The translations under genes were made by a program, and so were the position numbers. DNA of 64,000 nucleotides from Actinomycetota bacterium (GTDB lineage Bacteria > Actinomycetota > Acidimicrobiia > Acidimicrobiales > RAAP-2): positions 35,049 through 99,048 of the forward strand of contig JAJPJV010000030.1 of NCBI GenBank assembly GCA_021324045.1, in the 5' to 3' direction. Under the pieces are notes generated by a model that had not been told where the DNA came from, ran no database searches, and was given only the letters and a program-made list of their open reading frames with translations. Of this stretch, positions 48,029-56,764 are shown piece by piece (position 1 is the first letter of the stretch; each line of letters begins with the position of its first letter).

Positions 48029-49780
48029 TCAGGTGACGTCCTGAGCCTGCGAGGTCGGCTGGACGGCGTTGGGGGCTTGGCTCGCCGCCTCGCTCGAGGT
48101 GGGGATGCCGTAGCGGTGGAGCGCGTACCCCATGATCTGGGCGAACACCGGTGCGGCCACCGTGCCCCCGTAGATGGGCGTGGGGTGGTCGAGTACCACG
48201 ATTGCCGAGAGCACAGGGTGCTCTGCGGGGGCGAAGCCGACGAAGGTTGCCATGTAGGCACCCGGCACGTAGCCGTCGCCGCCGGTGATGGGGATCTGGG
48301 CCGTCCCTGTCTTGCCGGCCACCGTGTAGCCCGGGATGACCGCCGAGGTCCCGGTCCCGCTCGTCACCACCTGCTCGAACATCGTCGTCAGCTCGGCGGC
48401 CACCGTCGGCGAGAGCACCCGGTGCGAGGGCGGGGGTGGAACCGCCGTCGCGCGGCCGTTCGCGTCCACCGTCGCCCGCACGAGGCTGGGCTGGATGAAG
48501 ACCCCACCGTTGGCGACGGCGTTGAACGCGTCGAGCACCTGCTGGGCAGTGACCGCGTCGACCTGGCCAATCGGGAGCGACACGATATTGGTCGGCTCCC
48601 ACTGGGAGGCGCCGGCGAGCAACCCTGGCGTCTCGCCAGGGAAGTTGAGCCCGGTAGGCGCGCCGAACCCGAAGGTCTTGACCTCGGCGAGCAGGCGGCG
48701 CTCCCCCACTCGGGACGCCACCTCGGAGGTGCCGATGTTTGAGGATTGCGCCAGCACCTGGGTCGCAGTCAACTGCTCGGTCGGATGGGACTCGGCATCG
48801 TGGAACAACGAGCCGTCGAGGGTGATCGTGTCGGGCACAGTGAGCACCGTCGAGGGAGTGATCACGCCCTCCTGCAACGCAGCTGCGAAGGTGACCAGCT
48901 TGAACACCGATCCTGGCTCGTAGGCCTGGGTGAGGGCGAGGTTCTGGGGTGCCTCTGCGACCCGTCCGCCCGTGTTGGGGACGTTCCCGCCGCTGGGCGT
49001 TCGCACCAGGTTGGCCATTGCCAGAATCTGCCCCGAGTGCACGTCCATCACGATGGCCTCGCCGCTCTGGGCGCCACTGGTCTCGATCTCCGCGGCGAGC
49101 GCTTGTTCCGCCTCGTACTGGAGCGGCTCGTCCAGGGTCAGCTCGAGCCCAGTCCCCTCCCCGCTCGCCTCCGTCGCTCCCCTGCCGTCAGGGATGACGA
49201 TCCCGAGCGGGGACTCAAGGAGGGTCTCGGTCCTTGAGGTGCCGGCCAGCAAGCGATTGAACTCGAGCTCCAGTCCTGCGGCACCGACCCCCGAAGCGTG
49301 GAGGTAGCCGAGGACGGGGGCGGCCAGCGGACCCGCTGGAGCGACTCGCAGCATGCTGTCGAGCTCGGTGATGCCCGGCAGGCGCGCCGCCGAGATCTTC
49401 GCTGCCTGAGCCTGGGCCACGTGGCTCGCGAGCACCACGTAGCCCGAGCGTTGCGCCAGATCGACCGAGAGCGAGGACTCCGGGATCCCGAGCAATGGGG
49501 AGAGCACCGACGCCTCCCGGAGGGGATGGGTGATCTGGAAATCGTCAGCCACGATCTCCTTCGTTGGCACCGAGATGGCGAGCACGTGCCCTTGCCGGTC
49601 GTAGAGGCCGCCACGCAAGGCTGGAACCGTGACCTTGACCGTCAGCTCCCGGCTTGCCGCCGCCCTGTACTGCGCCGCGTGCACGACTTGAACATCGACC
49701 AAGCGAGCCACCACTGTGAGCGCCAACGTCACGAGGATGAGCCGAAAGAACCGGATTCGCGCGAAGGTGCGGGGGCTCAT
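48029..49780 (-). CDS. ftsI: septal peptidoglycan transpeptidase FtsI (PBP3)
   Basis: Class B penicillin-binding protein cross-linking septal peptidoglycan, partner of FtsW. The 583-residue protein has one N-terminal membrane helix (FFRLILVTLALTVVARLVDV), a PBP dimerisation domain, and the transpeptidase domain with the nucleophile in EPGSVFK, SSN as the second motif and KTGTAQIP as the third. The tail is Ser/Gln/Ala-rich. AGGAG precedes the ATG. It follows ftsL by 14 bp. Confidence 0.96.
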   Translation of the reverse strand: MSPRTFARIRFFRLILVTLALTVVARLVDVQVVHAAQYRAAASRELTVKVTVPALRGGLYDRQGHVLAISVPTKEIVADDFQITHPLREASVLSPLLGIPESSLSVDLAQRSGYVVLASHVAQAQAAKISAARLPGITELDSMLRVAPAGPLAAPVLGYLHASGVGAAGLELEFNRLLAGTSRTETLLESPLGIVIPDGRGATEASGEGTGLELTLDEPLQYEAEQALAAEIETSGAQSGEAIVMDVHSGQILAMANLVRTPSGGNVPNTGGRVAEAPQNLALTQAYEPGSVFKLVTFAAALQEGVITPSTVLTVPDTITLDGSLFHDAESHPTEQLTATQVLAQSSNIGTSEVASRVGERRLLAEVKTFGFGAPTGLNFPGETPGLLAGASQWEPTNIVSLPIGQVDAVTAQQVLDAFNAVANGGVFIQPSLVRATVDANGRATAVPPPPSHRVLSPTVAAELTTMFEQVVTSGTGTSAVIPGYTVAGKTGTAQIPITGGDGYVPGAYMATFVGFAPAEHPVLSAIVVLDHPTPIYGGTVAAPVFAQIMGYALHRYGIPTSSEAASQAPNAVQPTSQAQDVT

Positions 49781-49794
49781 TCCTGCACGACTCC

Positions 49795-50316
49795 TCAGTG
49801 GCCGCCGGAGGGCGTCGATGTCGTCGTGGTGGAGGTGCTGGCCCCGTGCGTGCCCACCGGGTTCGTGCTCGCCGACGACCCCAGCGGCGCGTTCAGGGGA
49901 ACGTGAGGGACCTGGACGATGTGCCCTGGCGGCACGAGACCGTCTTGGGTTGCAGCGGTAACGATCCTCGAGGGTTGCTCCGCGCTTGCCACCTGGCTGA
50001 CGAGCTGGCGGTTGGTGGCTTGGGCAGCGGAGAGGCGTGCCTGGTCCTGGGAGAGTTCCAGGCTGCTCTCGGCCAAGAGCGTATGACCGGCGACCACCAC
50101 GAGCAGGCTCCCGGCAGCGATCACCAGTGCGACCCTGCGCAGCAGCTTCGGCGCCGAGGTCGGTCGCCGGAGCCTGCGGCTCGGTCGTTCGAGGACCCTG
50201 AGCGGCGGACGGCCGGCGCCTTGTCGTTTTCGAGCCGGATCACGCCACTCGGCGGGCACGGATCGCCCGGCGGCTCGAGCCGCCGGGCGCCGAGCAGTCG
50301 CTGCTGCCGGCGCCAT
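49795..50316 (-). CDS. ftsL: FtsL-like septum-formation initiator protein
   Basis: Small bitopic protein expected to scaffold FtsW-FtsI. The 173-residue product has a long Arg/Pro-rich cytoplasmic segment, a membrane helix (LLRRVALVIAAGSLLVVVAG, about residues 58-77), a short coiled coil (LELSQDQARLSAAQATNRQL) and a Thr/Ser-rich tail. Sequence is poorly conserved in this family, so the call rests on topology and position between rsmH and ftsI. Confidence 0.82.
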   Translation of the reverse strand: MAPAAATARRPAARAAGRSVPAEWRDPARKRQGAGRPPLRVLERPSRRLRRPTSAPKLLRRVALVIAAGSLLVVVAGHTLLAESSLELSQDQARLSAAQATNRQLVSQVASAEQPSRIVTAATQDGLVPPGHIVQVPHVPLNAPLGSSASTNPVGTHGASTSTTTTSTPSGGH

Positions 50317-50318
50317 GA

Positions 50319-51308
50319 TCAGTCCGGCCCGCGCGAGGAAACGACCCGTTCAATCGCCCGCAGCCGCGCGCTCGAGGCGCGCGGGTTGCGGGCGATCTCC
50401 GCTGCGCTTGGCTTCTTTGCGCCGCGGAACAACAGTCGGTGGACCGATCGGGCACCGCATACACAAGGCAGCCCTGGCGGACACTGACAGCCACCGGTTG
50501 CCGCGAGGGCAAAGGCCGACTTGACCAGCCGGTCCTCACCGGAGTGGTACGCGATCACCACGCAGCGCCCCCCTTCGCCCAACAGGTCGAGGGCGGCGGG
50601 GAGCGCCCCGGAGAGCTCTTCGAGCTCGTCGTTGACAGCGATCCGCACGGCCTGGAAGACACGGCTCGCTGGGTGACCCCGACGGCGCTGAGCGGCGGGA
50701 ATCGATCCTTCTACAAGTTCGGCGAGCTGGGTCGTCGTCACAAGCGGGCGGGCAGCCACGATCGAACGCGCGATACGCCGGGCGAAGCGCTGCTCCCCGC
50801 TGGCGGCGAACCAGCGTGCCAGCTCACCTTCGCTCGCCTCGTTGAGCACGGCCATCGCGTCCCTGCCCGCTCGTGTGCGGTCCATCCGCATGTCGAGGGG
50901 TGCCTCGTGCCGGTACGAGAATCCCCGATCCGGAGCCTCGAGCTGCATCGAGCTCACCCCGAGGTCGAAGAGCACGCCAGAGACCACCGTCGAGACCTCA
51001 CCGGTCGTTGGCCATCGCCCACGACCGGCGGCCCGCGCATCGGCAACCACGGATCCGAGGTCGCCGAAACGAGCGTGGAGGAGGACCACCCGATCGCCGA
51101 AGCCCTCGAGTCGGGCGGCGGCCAGCGCGAGCGCTTCGGGGTCCCGATCGATACCGAGCACCGCCAGCTGCGGGCACGCCGCGAGGATCGCAGCGGCATG
51201 GCCGCCGGCTCCGACCGTCGCGTCGACCAGCACGCCGGCCGGCACCCTGGCGAAGAGGGCGACGACCTCTTCGACGAGCACCGGCACGTGCCCAGGCGCC
51301 CGGCTCAT
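50319..51308 (-). CDS. rsmH: 16S rRNA (cytosine-1402-N4)-methyltransferase
   Basis: S-adenosylmethionine-dependent enzyme that methylates C1402 of 16S rRNA. The 329-residue protein has HVPVLVEEVV, the SAM motif DATVGAGGHAAAIL, GIDRDPEAL, FDLGVSSMQLEAPDRGFSYR and MRMDRTRAGRDA, plus the C-terminal HSGEDRLVKSAF. The open frame runs upstream without a stop through mraZ, but the ATG at MSRAPGHVPV matches the family start. Ends 2 bp before ftsL. Confidence 0.96.
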   Translation of the reverse strand: MSRAPGHVPVLVEEVVALFARVPAGVLVDATVGAGGHAAAILAACPQLAVLGIDRDPEALALAAARLEGFGDRVVLLHARFGDLGSVVADARAAGRGRWPTTGEVSTVVSGVLFDLGVSSMQLEAPDRGFSYRHEAPLDMRMDRTRAGRDAMAVLNEASEGELARWFAASGEQRFARRIARSIVAARPLVTTTQLAELVEGSIPAAQRRRGHPASRVFQAVRIAVNDELEELSGALPAALDLLGEGGRCVVIAYHSGEDRLVKSAFALAATGGCQCPPGLPCVCGARSVHRLLFRGAKKPSAAEIARNPRASSARLRAIERVVSSRGPD

Positions 51309-51610
51309 CCGCAGCCCCCCGATCGGCGTGGTGCTCTGGGGGGTGGGCCCTTGGCGACCAGTGGGGAAGAGGGCGGAGGAGGAGTCTTCCACCGAACCGG
51401 TCGGGGGGCTGCGCAGGATCCGCGCGCTGGCCTGGCTGGCTGTGCGGCCGTGGGCCTTGCCGTCTGTGCTGTCCGTGCTGTGTGTTGCGTTTGCTGTCCC
51501 TCGTGCTTCTTGTGCGCTGTCGTCGCTCCTCTCTGATGTGCTGTCTCGCTTTTCCTCAGGCGCCTCGTCTGCGCCTCGGGCACGCCGAGCCCTCGTGCCG
51601 GCCCTGTCGT
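51309..51610 (-). other. 302-bp mraZ-rsmH interval, no gene identified
   Basis: An unusually long spacer for this position. Part of it (51470-51580) has lower GC and strong purine bias on the coding strand, with CACAGCACGGACAGCACAGAC-type near repeats. It is open in the rsmH frame and would encode a hydrophilic S/T/D/E-rich stretch. It could be an untranslated spacer or an N-terminal extension of RsmH. Confidence 0.4.
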
Positions 51611-52051
51611 TCAGCTCGCAGCCGTTCGCTCGCTGGGGCCATCCTCGAGGAACCACTGCTCCTCCGGCTCTACCCGCTGTGCCCACAATGCCGGGTCCCA
51701 CAACTCGACGCGATTGTTGGCGCCGGTGATCAGTACGTCCTCCTCGAGATGGGCGAACTCTCGCAGCCTGGCGGGGATCACCATGCGACCCTGGCTGTCG
51801 ATCTCCACCTCGTAGGAGCCGGCTGCCCACAGTCGCTCCTGGTTGCGCTCGGCAGCATTCCCTTCGGCTGCCCGTTCCCTCATCACCGCTTGCTGACGGT
51901 CGAACTCCGCCGGGGTCCACAACGCCAGGCAGCCTTCCCGGTGACGGCTCAGGTAGGCACCCTGAGCGAAGGCCGCGCGGAACTTCGCCGGCAGGATGAC
52001 CCTGCCCTTGGCGTCGAGCGAGTGCTCGTACGTTCCGACGAACCCTGGCAC
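51611..52051 (-). CDS. mraZ: transcriptional regulator MraZ
   Basis: DNA-binding AbrB-like regulator of the dcw operon. The 146-residue product has two tandem SpoVT/AbrB-type folds, each with a DxxGR motif: SLDAKGRVILPAKFR (about 11-25) and EIDSQGRMVIPARLR (about 82-96). GTG start with GGAG about 9 nt upstream. First gene of the cluster, with a MraZ operator in its own promoter, so autoregulation is expected. Confidence 0.97.
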   Translation of the reverse strand: MPGFVGTYEHSLDAKGRVILPAKFRAAFAQGAYLSRHREGCLALWTPAEFDRQQAVMRERAAEGNAAERNQERLWAAGSYEVEIDSQGRMVIPARLREFAHLEEDVLITGANNRVELWDPALWAQRVEPEEQWFLEDGPSERTAAS

Positions 52052-52157
52052 CAGATCCCACTCCCACGACGCTCCCCGGATCGCGCCTCAGTCCACGACG
52101 ACTCCACTTCACCGGTCTTGGCGTTCCCGGCACCTGCTGAAGTCACCCTCAAATCCA

Positions 52158-52182
52158 CCACTTCAAACCACTTTGCGCCACT
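52158..52182 (-). promoter_or_regulatory. MraZ operator: three AGTGG boxes at 10-bp period
   Basis: On the minus strand AGTGG occurs at 52178-52182, 52168-52172 and 52158-52162, each separated by 5 bp. Spaced TGGG-like boxes of this period are the known MraZ target upstream of mraZ in other bacteria. Here they overlap the -10 element and the expected transcription start, which fits repression. Confidence 0.75.
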
Positions 52183-52208
52183 GTACTCCCCAAGGAGCCA
52201 CAAGTCAA
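52180..52208 (-). promoter_or_regulatory. mraZ (dcw) promoter
   Basis: Minus-strand TTGACT (52203-52208), 17-nt spacer, TACAGT (52180-52185): the best sigma-70 consensus match I found in the window. Transcription would start near 52173, leaving a leader of about 120 nt before the mraZ GTG. Confidence 0.7.
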
Positions 52209-52403
52209 CCTTCACCCTCCCCCGCTCCTCCCTTCGGGCACTCTCGAGAGCGACGGCGGGCGCAACGGCGCGCGAAACCATGGGATGTGGGCCGGCGGCG
52301 GGCTCCGAGGCACCGCGAACCCGCTGGAGGGGCGGGAAGGAGGTTGGTTCAGGCCGCGCGCGAAGGGCTCGACGGGCAGTCGAGGCGCTGGTGTGAACCA
52401 GGT
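52209..52403. other. intergenic DNA upstream of the dcw promoter
   Basis: About 195 bp between the -35 element and the end of the lipoate-ligase-like gene. No gene, RNA or clear terminator stem was seen. Confidence 0.35.
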
Positions 52404-53138
52404 TCAGGCGTGGTCGGTACTGCTCGCCGCGGTGACCGGCTGGACGCCTTGGAGCTCCCAACGACGAGCATCCGGCAAGCGCTCAATGAGCAAGGAGACG
52501 AGGTGGTCGTTGCTCACGCGTGCCGGCAGCAACTCGTCGAGTCCGGTCACGGCGCCACGAAGATCCCGAGCGGCGGCGCGCCGATCCCGCCTTCCCAGCG
52601 CCAGTACGCGGACCAGCGGATCCGGGTCCCAGCTCCGGTAGGCGGCCAAATGGAAAAGCGCGCCCTCTCGTCCCCGCCACTGTGCGATCCCAAGCAGCTT
52701 GCGCTCGCCGACGAGCACCTCGCCTGCGCCACGGCCTGCGAAGCAGACCCACTTGGACCATCGCGTGGCAACGAAGCGGCCCTGATGGACCGTCACGTCG
52801 GGGACCCCCAGGCCGGCGAGCACCGATGACCACCACTCGCCGATCCAAAAGGACGCCCGACTCACGTCGTCCTCCCAGAGCGGATCGCCCCTCGGCACCC
52901 AGAGATCGATCCACAGCGGGTCGCGCTCGTCCACGAAGACCGCGCCGCCACCACTGCGGCGGCGACACACCGCGATCCCCTCTCGCCGCGCCCGCCGGCT
53001 CTTGACCACCGCTTCTGGCTGCGTGCTCCCGAGCACGACGATCGGGCGCTGGACCCGGTGGAACACCGCCACCCGTTGCGAGACCCCTCGCCACCGATCG
53101 ATGTCGAAGCGATCGGCGACCCCGGTACCCGGCGTCAC
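52404..53138 (-). CDS. lipoate--protein ligase A-like protein
   Basis: Predicted biotin/lipoate-ligase-fold enzyme (cofactor transfer). The 244-residue protein has the lipoate-binding pattern IVVLGSTQPEAVV, then RRRSGGGAVFVDERDPLWID, as in LplA N-terminal domains, and a Lys in TRWSKWVCFAG. The usual C-terminal accessory domain is absent, so it may be a transferase rather than an ATP-dependent ligase. The GTG begins one base after the HNH gene's stop codon. Confidence 0.8.
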   Translation of the reverse strand: MTPGTGVADRFDIDRWRGVSQRVAVFHRVQRPIVVLGSTQPEAVVKSRRARREGIAVCRRRSGGGAVFVDERDPLWIDLWVPRGDPLWEDDVSRASFWIGEWWSSVLAGLGVPDVTVHQGRFVATRWSKWVCFAGRGAGEVLVGERKLLGIAQWRGREGALFHLAAYRSWDPDPLVRVLALGRRDRRAAARDLRGAVTGLDELLPARVSNDHLVSLLIERLPDARRWELQGVQPVTAASSTDHA

Positions 53139-53139
53139 C

Positions 53140-53649
53140 TCAGGATGCAGCCACGAGGTACGGCTCCCACAAGGGATCGATCTCCGCGAGATAGCGGAGA
53201 CGCCACAGATGCCCTTCGGGTGCGCGGGGTTGGAACGGAAGCGTCCAGCCGATCTCGGACAACAGCAGATCGGCCTTTGCGAGGTTGTCGCGCTTACAGG
53301 AAGCCACCACGTTCGCCCACTCGTGGCGCCCCCCACGGCTGAGCGGCACGACGTGATCGATCGTGTCCGCTGGGTCCGAACAGTAGGCGCAACGCCCACC
53401 GTCCCTACGCAGCACCGCCCGGCGCGTCAGCGGCGGCGTGCGCGCCCAGCGCGGGATCTTCACGAGGTGAAGGAGCCGAACGATCGCCGGAACCGAAATC
53501 GACAGGTGGGCAGACCGGAAGACGGGGCCCTCCGGTCGAGCCGCCACCGCCTCCGCCCGCCCCGCCAGCATGAGCACCACCGCGCGGCGGTCGGAAACCA
53601 ATGCCAGCGGCTCATACGTCGCGTTGAGGAGCAGGACCCGAGCGCTCAC
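53140..53649 (-). CDS. HNH endonuclease family protein
   Basis: A 169-residue protein with an N-terminal domain typical of actinobacterial HNH proteins (VLLLNATYEPLALVSDRRAV) and a C-terminal HNH nuclease motif: zinc CAYC (about residue 93), catalytic DHVVPLSRGGRHEWANVV and the second zinc pair SCKRDN. The second CxxC is reduced to one Cys, common in the family. Biological role unknown; not part of an obvious mobile element. Confidence 0.9.
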   Translation of the reverse strand: MSARVLLLNATYEPLALVSDRRAVVLMLAGRAEAVAARPEGPVFRSAHLSISVPAIVRLLHLVKIPRWARTPPLTRRAVLRRDGGRCAYCSDPADTIDHVVPLSRGGRHEWANVVASCKRDNLAKADLLLSEIGWTLPFQPRAPEGHLWRLRYLAEIDPLWEPYLVAAS

Positions 53650-53667
53650 TGTCCGAGAGGCTACTGG

Positions 53668-54069
53668 CTAGCCACGCTGAGGGCGGGTTCGTCTGCACCA
53701 TCGCAGGTACGACACGACGTCATCGACCTCGAAGGGAGGTCCTTGTGCCCCGCTCGCACGGTGGGCGGATGCCGTGACGAGTCGAAAGTGCCAGTAGGGC
53801 TCCGCGGGCACCGGCAGAAACGGTGGCCGGCGCCACCACCCCGGAGGCGCCAATCGGCGCAGGGCCCCCACGGCGGCGGGCACCAGCGTTGGGTGCCGCG
53901 CCAGCGCACGAACAACGATCCGCGCGCTTGGTCCCCATGTGGCTGCCCGCACCCGCTTCACCGGTGGAGCCACCATGCGCCGGCCAGGGTCGAAGGAACT
54001 CGTTGCGGCCAGCCATGCCGGCGTCGGGGCCCCCTGCTCGGCGCGTGAGAACGGACCCTGGTCAACCAT
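53668..54069 (-). CDS. conserved actinobacterial protein of unknown function
   Basis: A 133-residue basic protein whose C-terminal half (PPGWWRRPPFLPVPAEPYWH to DDVVSYLRWCRR) has conserved-looking Trp/Pro positions; the middle part (IVVRALARHPTLVPAAVGAL) is hydrophobic and may associate with the membrane. No family function known to me. Its ATG overlaps the end of the ROK gene by 8 bp, suggesting co-translation. Confidence 0.65.
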   Translation of the reverse strand: MVDQGPFSRAEQGAPTPAWLAATSSFDPGRRMVAPPVKRVRAATWGPSARIVVRALARHPTLVPAAVGALRRLAPPGWWRRPPFLPVPAEPYWHFRLVTASAHRASGAQGPPFEVDDVVSYLRWCRRTRPQRG

Positions 54070-54940
54070 GGGCGCCGTCTTCGGCTTGGCGCCATCCGAC
54101 CGCAGCAGCCCCGAGCAATGGCGCGTCCGCGCCCAGGCCTGCGGGACGAACCTCCGTGCCGATCGCAAACTCGAGCCTCGCCCTTCTGGCGACCTCCTGA
54201 CGGGCTGCCTCGAAGAACGGCGCGCCGAAGCCGAGCGCTACCGAGCCACCCACGACAGCGAGGCGAAGGTCGAGGAGGTTCGCCACGGAGGCGATCGCCC
54301 TTCCGACAAGGGTGCCAGTTCGCTGCACCACCGGTCGGGGCGCTTCACTCGCCGGGCGCCCGGTGCTCTTGGCGATCGCTGTTCCTGACGCCTCAGCCTC
54401 GAGACAACCCTGACCGCCGCAGGCACAGAGCCTGCCCTCGGGTTCGACGACGACGTGGCCGATATGGCCCGCGTTCCCGAGGCGACCCCCCAGGAGGCGG
54501 CCATCGAGGACGATCCCCCCGCCGACGCCGGTCGAGACCACCATGGCAAGGAAGTGGCGCTCCTCACGCGCAGCACCCAACCATCCCTCGCCAAGGGCCA
54601 GCGCCTTCGCATCGTTGTCAACCGCCGTTGGCACACCGGTGAGCGCCTCGATCCGTGAGCGCAGCGGGAAGGAACGCCACGCGGGGATGTTCAACGGTGA
54701 GACCTCTGCGCCACCATGGGACATCGGCCCCCCGCAGCCCACGCCGCATCGAACGACCGCCGCCCCCTCTGGGGACCGCACCTGGGCGATCAGGTTGGCG
54801 AGCGCTCCCCAGACGACCTCGGCATCGGGGACCTGAGGCGTCGGGCATGTGGCGACCGGTCCCAGGGCGCCGTTGCGGTCGACCAGTGCAGCGGCCATCT
54901 TCGTTCCGCCGATGTCGACCGCCAAGCAGAGCTCCTTCAA
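54062..54940 (-). CDS. ROK-family sugar kinase (glucokinase-like)
   Basis: Predicted ATP-dependent hexose or N-acetylhexosamine kinase. The 292-residue protein has the phosphate-1 motif AVDIGGTKMAAALVD, the sugar-binding and catalytic VDNDAKALALGE, STGVGGGIVLDG and the ROK zinc motif GHIGHVVVEPEGRLCACGGQ with GCLEAEASG. No helix-turn-helix domain, so an enzyme rather than a ROK repressor. First gene of a four-gene minus-strand run. Confidence 0.92.
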   Translation of the reverse strand: MKELCLAVDIGGTKMAAALVDRNGALGPVATCPTPQVPDAEVVWGALANLIAQVRSPEGAAVVRCGVGCGGPMSHGGAEVSPLNIPAWRSFPLRSRIEALTGVPTAVDNDAKALALGEGWLGAAREERHFLAMVVSTGVGGGIVLDGRLLGGRLGNAGHIGHVVVEPEGRLCACGGQGCLEAEASGTAIAKSTGRPASEAPRPVVQRTGTLVGRAIASVANLLDLRLAVVGGSVALGFGAPFFEAARQEVARRARLEFAIGTEVRPAGLGADAPLLGAAAVGWRQAEDGAHG

Positions 54941-55020
54941 GGGCGAGCCCTGTACGGGAAGGAGGTGCTCACGGTCTCCGAACGCGTTGCATCAACGCTG
55001 GCGACCCCATGGTCTGGAGG

Positions 55021-55422
55021 CTAACGCCCGCGGCGGAAATGGGAACGAAGCCAGCTTCGGGCATTCATGACCGCGCCCTCGATGCCGGGGAGGGGCTGAC
55101 CGTTCTCGGAGCGTTGCTCGTTGATCGACCGGGTGAGATCGTGCCAGCCGGCCTTGCCCATCCGCCGCAGGTTGCGCTCGAAAACGACGGCAGAAGCGAA
55201 CATCACGACAACGCCCAAAAAGCCCAGCTCGACCGAGCGTGCGTAGAACGCGACGAGGATGACGATGCCGACCAAGAAGCCGAGGGCCGACCACTTGCAG
55301 GCGCGACCCGCATGGCGATAGACGGTTTCGGACCTGACGCGCTCTGCAAACTCGGGGTCTTGCCTGACAAGCGATTGCTCGAGCTCGGCCAGGATCCGTT
55401 GCTCGTGCTCAGAGAGCGGCAC
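55021..55422 (-). CDS. DUF3040 membrane protein
   Basis: A 133-residue protein typical of actinobacterial DUF3040: the N-terminus MPLSEHEQRILAELEQSL and QDPEFAERV, then two membrane helices (ALGFLVGIVILVAFYA and LGFLGVVVMFASAVVF) and a basic C-terminal tail. Function unknown; often near division or cell-wall genes. It precedes the ROK gene on the same strand with an 80-bp gap. Confidence 0.88.
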   Translation of the reverse strand: MPLSEHEQRILAELEQSLVRQDPEFAERVRSETVYRHAGRACKWSALGFLVGIVILVAFYARSVELGFLGVVVMFASAVVFERNLRRMGKAGWHDLTRSINEQRSENGQPLPGIEGAVMNARSWLRSHFRRGR

Positions 55423-55602
55423 GATCGTTGCCTCCTCGCAATCACTTCCTCGCCACGAACGGATCCACCGTTCGCCGCCAATGCTGAGGGTACCGCGTGG
55501 CGAGCACCAGCTGCTCGCGCACTCCAGGGCTCGACGAACACCCCCGGTCCGCGCGTGCCTGCCCCGATCCGCCTCCTCGCTTCGCGCGCACGCCGAGCCC
55601 GC

Positions 55603-55881
55603 TCACGCGGTCGGCTCCTTTCTCCGTTCGGCTCGCCCGCCCCGACGCCGCCGGCGCGAGACGAGGTGGCCGATCACCGCGCCGCAGAGTCCGGCGATCA
55701 CGATGACCACGATGACCGGTGCGCTGGTCGTCGACACCCAGAAGTGCACCCGGACGTCTTGCAGGTTGGCGAGCGCGAACCAGATTAAAAGGCCTGCTGC
55801 AACCACGATCGCCACCGAGCGCGCGTTGACGGCGCGGCGCCGGCGCTCGGGCGAACCGGTGGAGCTCTCGGTCTCAGCCAT
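55603..55881 (-). CDS. LapA/DUF1049-like small membrane protein
   Basis: A 92-residue product with two membrane helices (SVAIVVAAGLLIWFALANLQ and VIVVIVIAGLCGAVIGHLV) separated by the family-typical VRVHFWVSTTSAP, and a highly basic C-terminus. Known members are inner-membrane assembly factors, but the role here is unknown. It starts 17 bp after the msrA stop and is probably co-transcribed with it. Confidence 0.8.
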   Translation of the reverse strand: MAETESSTGSPERRRRAVNARSVAIVVAAGLLIWFALANLQDVRVHFWVSTTSAPVIVVIVIAGLCGAVIGHLVSRRRRRGGRAERRKEPTA

Positions 55882-55898
55882 TGGATGCCGAACGGCCT

Positions 55899-56564
55899 TC
55901 AGTGCCCAGCGTCCGAGGACGGCTGCTCGATCGGATAGGCGACGCCGGTCCCGCCCAGCCCGCAATAGCCCCATAGGTTCGCCGCGAGGTACTGCTGGTG
56001 TTCGTCCTCGGCGTAATAGAACGGCCCGGCATCGACGATCTCCGTGGTGATCGGCCCGTAGCCCGCTCGGAGGAGCGCTTGTCCGTACCGGGCCTTGGCC
56101 TGCTCGGCCTCGTTGCGCTGGGACCCCGAAACAAAGATCACCGAACGATACTGGGTCCCGACGTCGTTGCCCTGTCGCATGCCCTGGGTGGGATCGTGAC
56201 CTTCGAAGAACACCTTGAGAAGGGTCCCGTAACTGATCGCCGACGGGTCGAAGACGACGAGCACGGTCTCGGCATGACCGGTCCGGCCCGTGCACACCTC
56301 CATGTAGGTGGGGTTCGGGGTGAAGCCTCCCGCGTACCCGACGGCCGTGGTGACCACCCCAGGCAGCTGCCAGAACAGACGCTCGGCACCCCAGAAGCAC
56401 CCCATCGCGAACAACGCCTGCTCAGAGCCCTCCGGGAACGGAGGCCCGAGGGCGGTTCCCAAGACCCGATGGAAGCCCGGCACGACGATCGGCCGCTGAC
56501 GGCCCGGTAACGCCCGCTCGGGCTCGATCATCTGGGTCTTGTACGAGCCGAAGAGCGCCATCAC
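55899..56564 (-). CDS. msrA: peptide-methionine (S)-S-oxide reductase
   Basis: Repairs oxidised methionine. The 221-residue protein has the catalytic [11 protein letters not shown] (about residues 53-63), [44 protein letters not shown] and the C-terminal [21 protein letters not shown] with a possible resolving Cys. Divergent from egtB with 200 bp between, placing two oxidative-stress functions together. Confidence 0.96.
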   Translation of the reverse strand: MMALFGSYKTQMIEPERALPGRQRPIVVPGFHRVLGTALGPPFPEGSEQALFAMGCFWGAERLFWQLPGVVTTAVGYAGGFTPNPTYMEVCTGRTGHAETVLVVFDPSAISYGTLLKVFFEGHDPTQGMRQGNDVGTQYRSVIFVSGSQRNEAEQAKARYGQALLRAGYGPITTEIVDAGPFYYAEDEHQQYLAANLWGYCGLGGTGVAYPIEQPSSDAGH

Positions 56565-56764
56565 CGACCTCCCCTGGTGCCAACTCGCAGACTATGCCGC
56601 GCCGCGGCGCGCCACGCTGCAGGCGGCCCAGTCCGGGAACACCCACCGCGCCAGCCCAGCGCCGCGATGGTTGCCCAGGGGGCAAAGCGAGTACCGTTTC
56701 TCCGAGGGCGTGCACCGTGCAAGGGACCGATCCTGGCGCGACGGAAACCGAAAGGGAACAGCCC

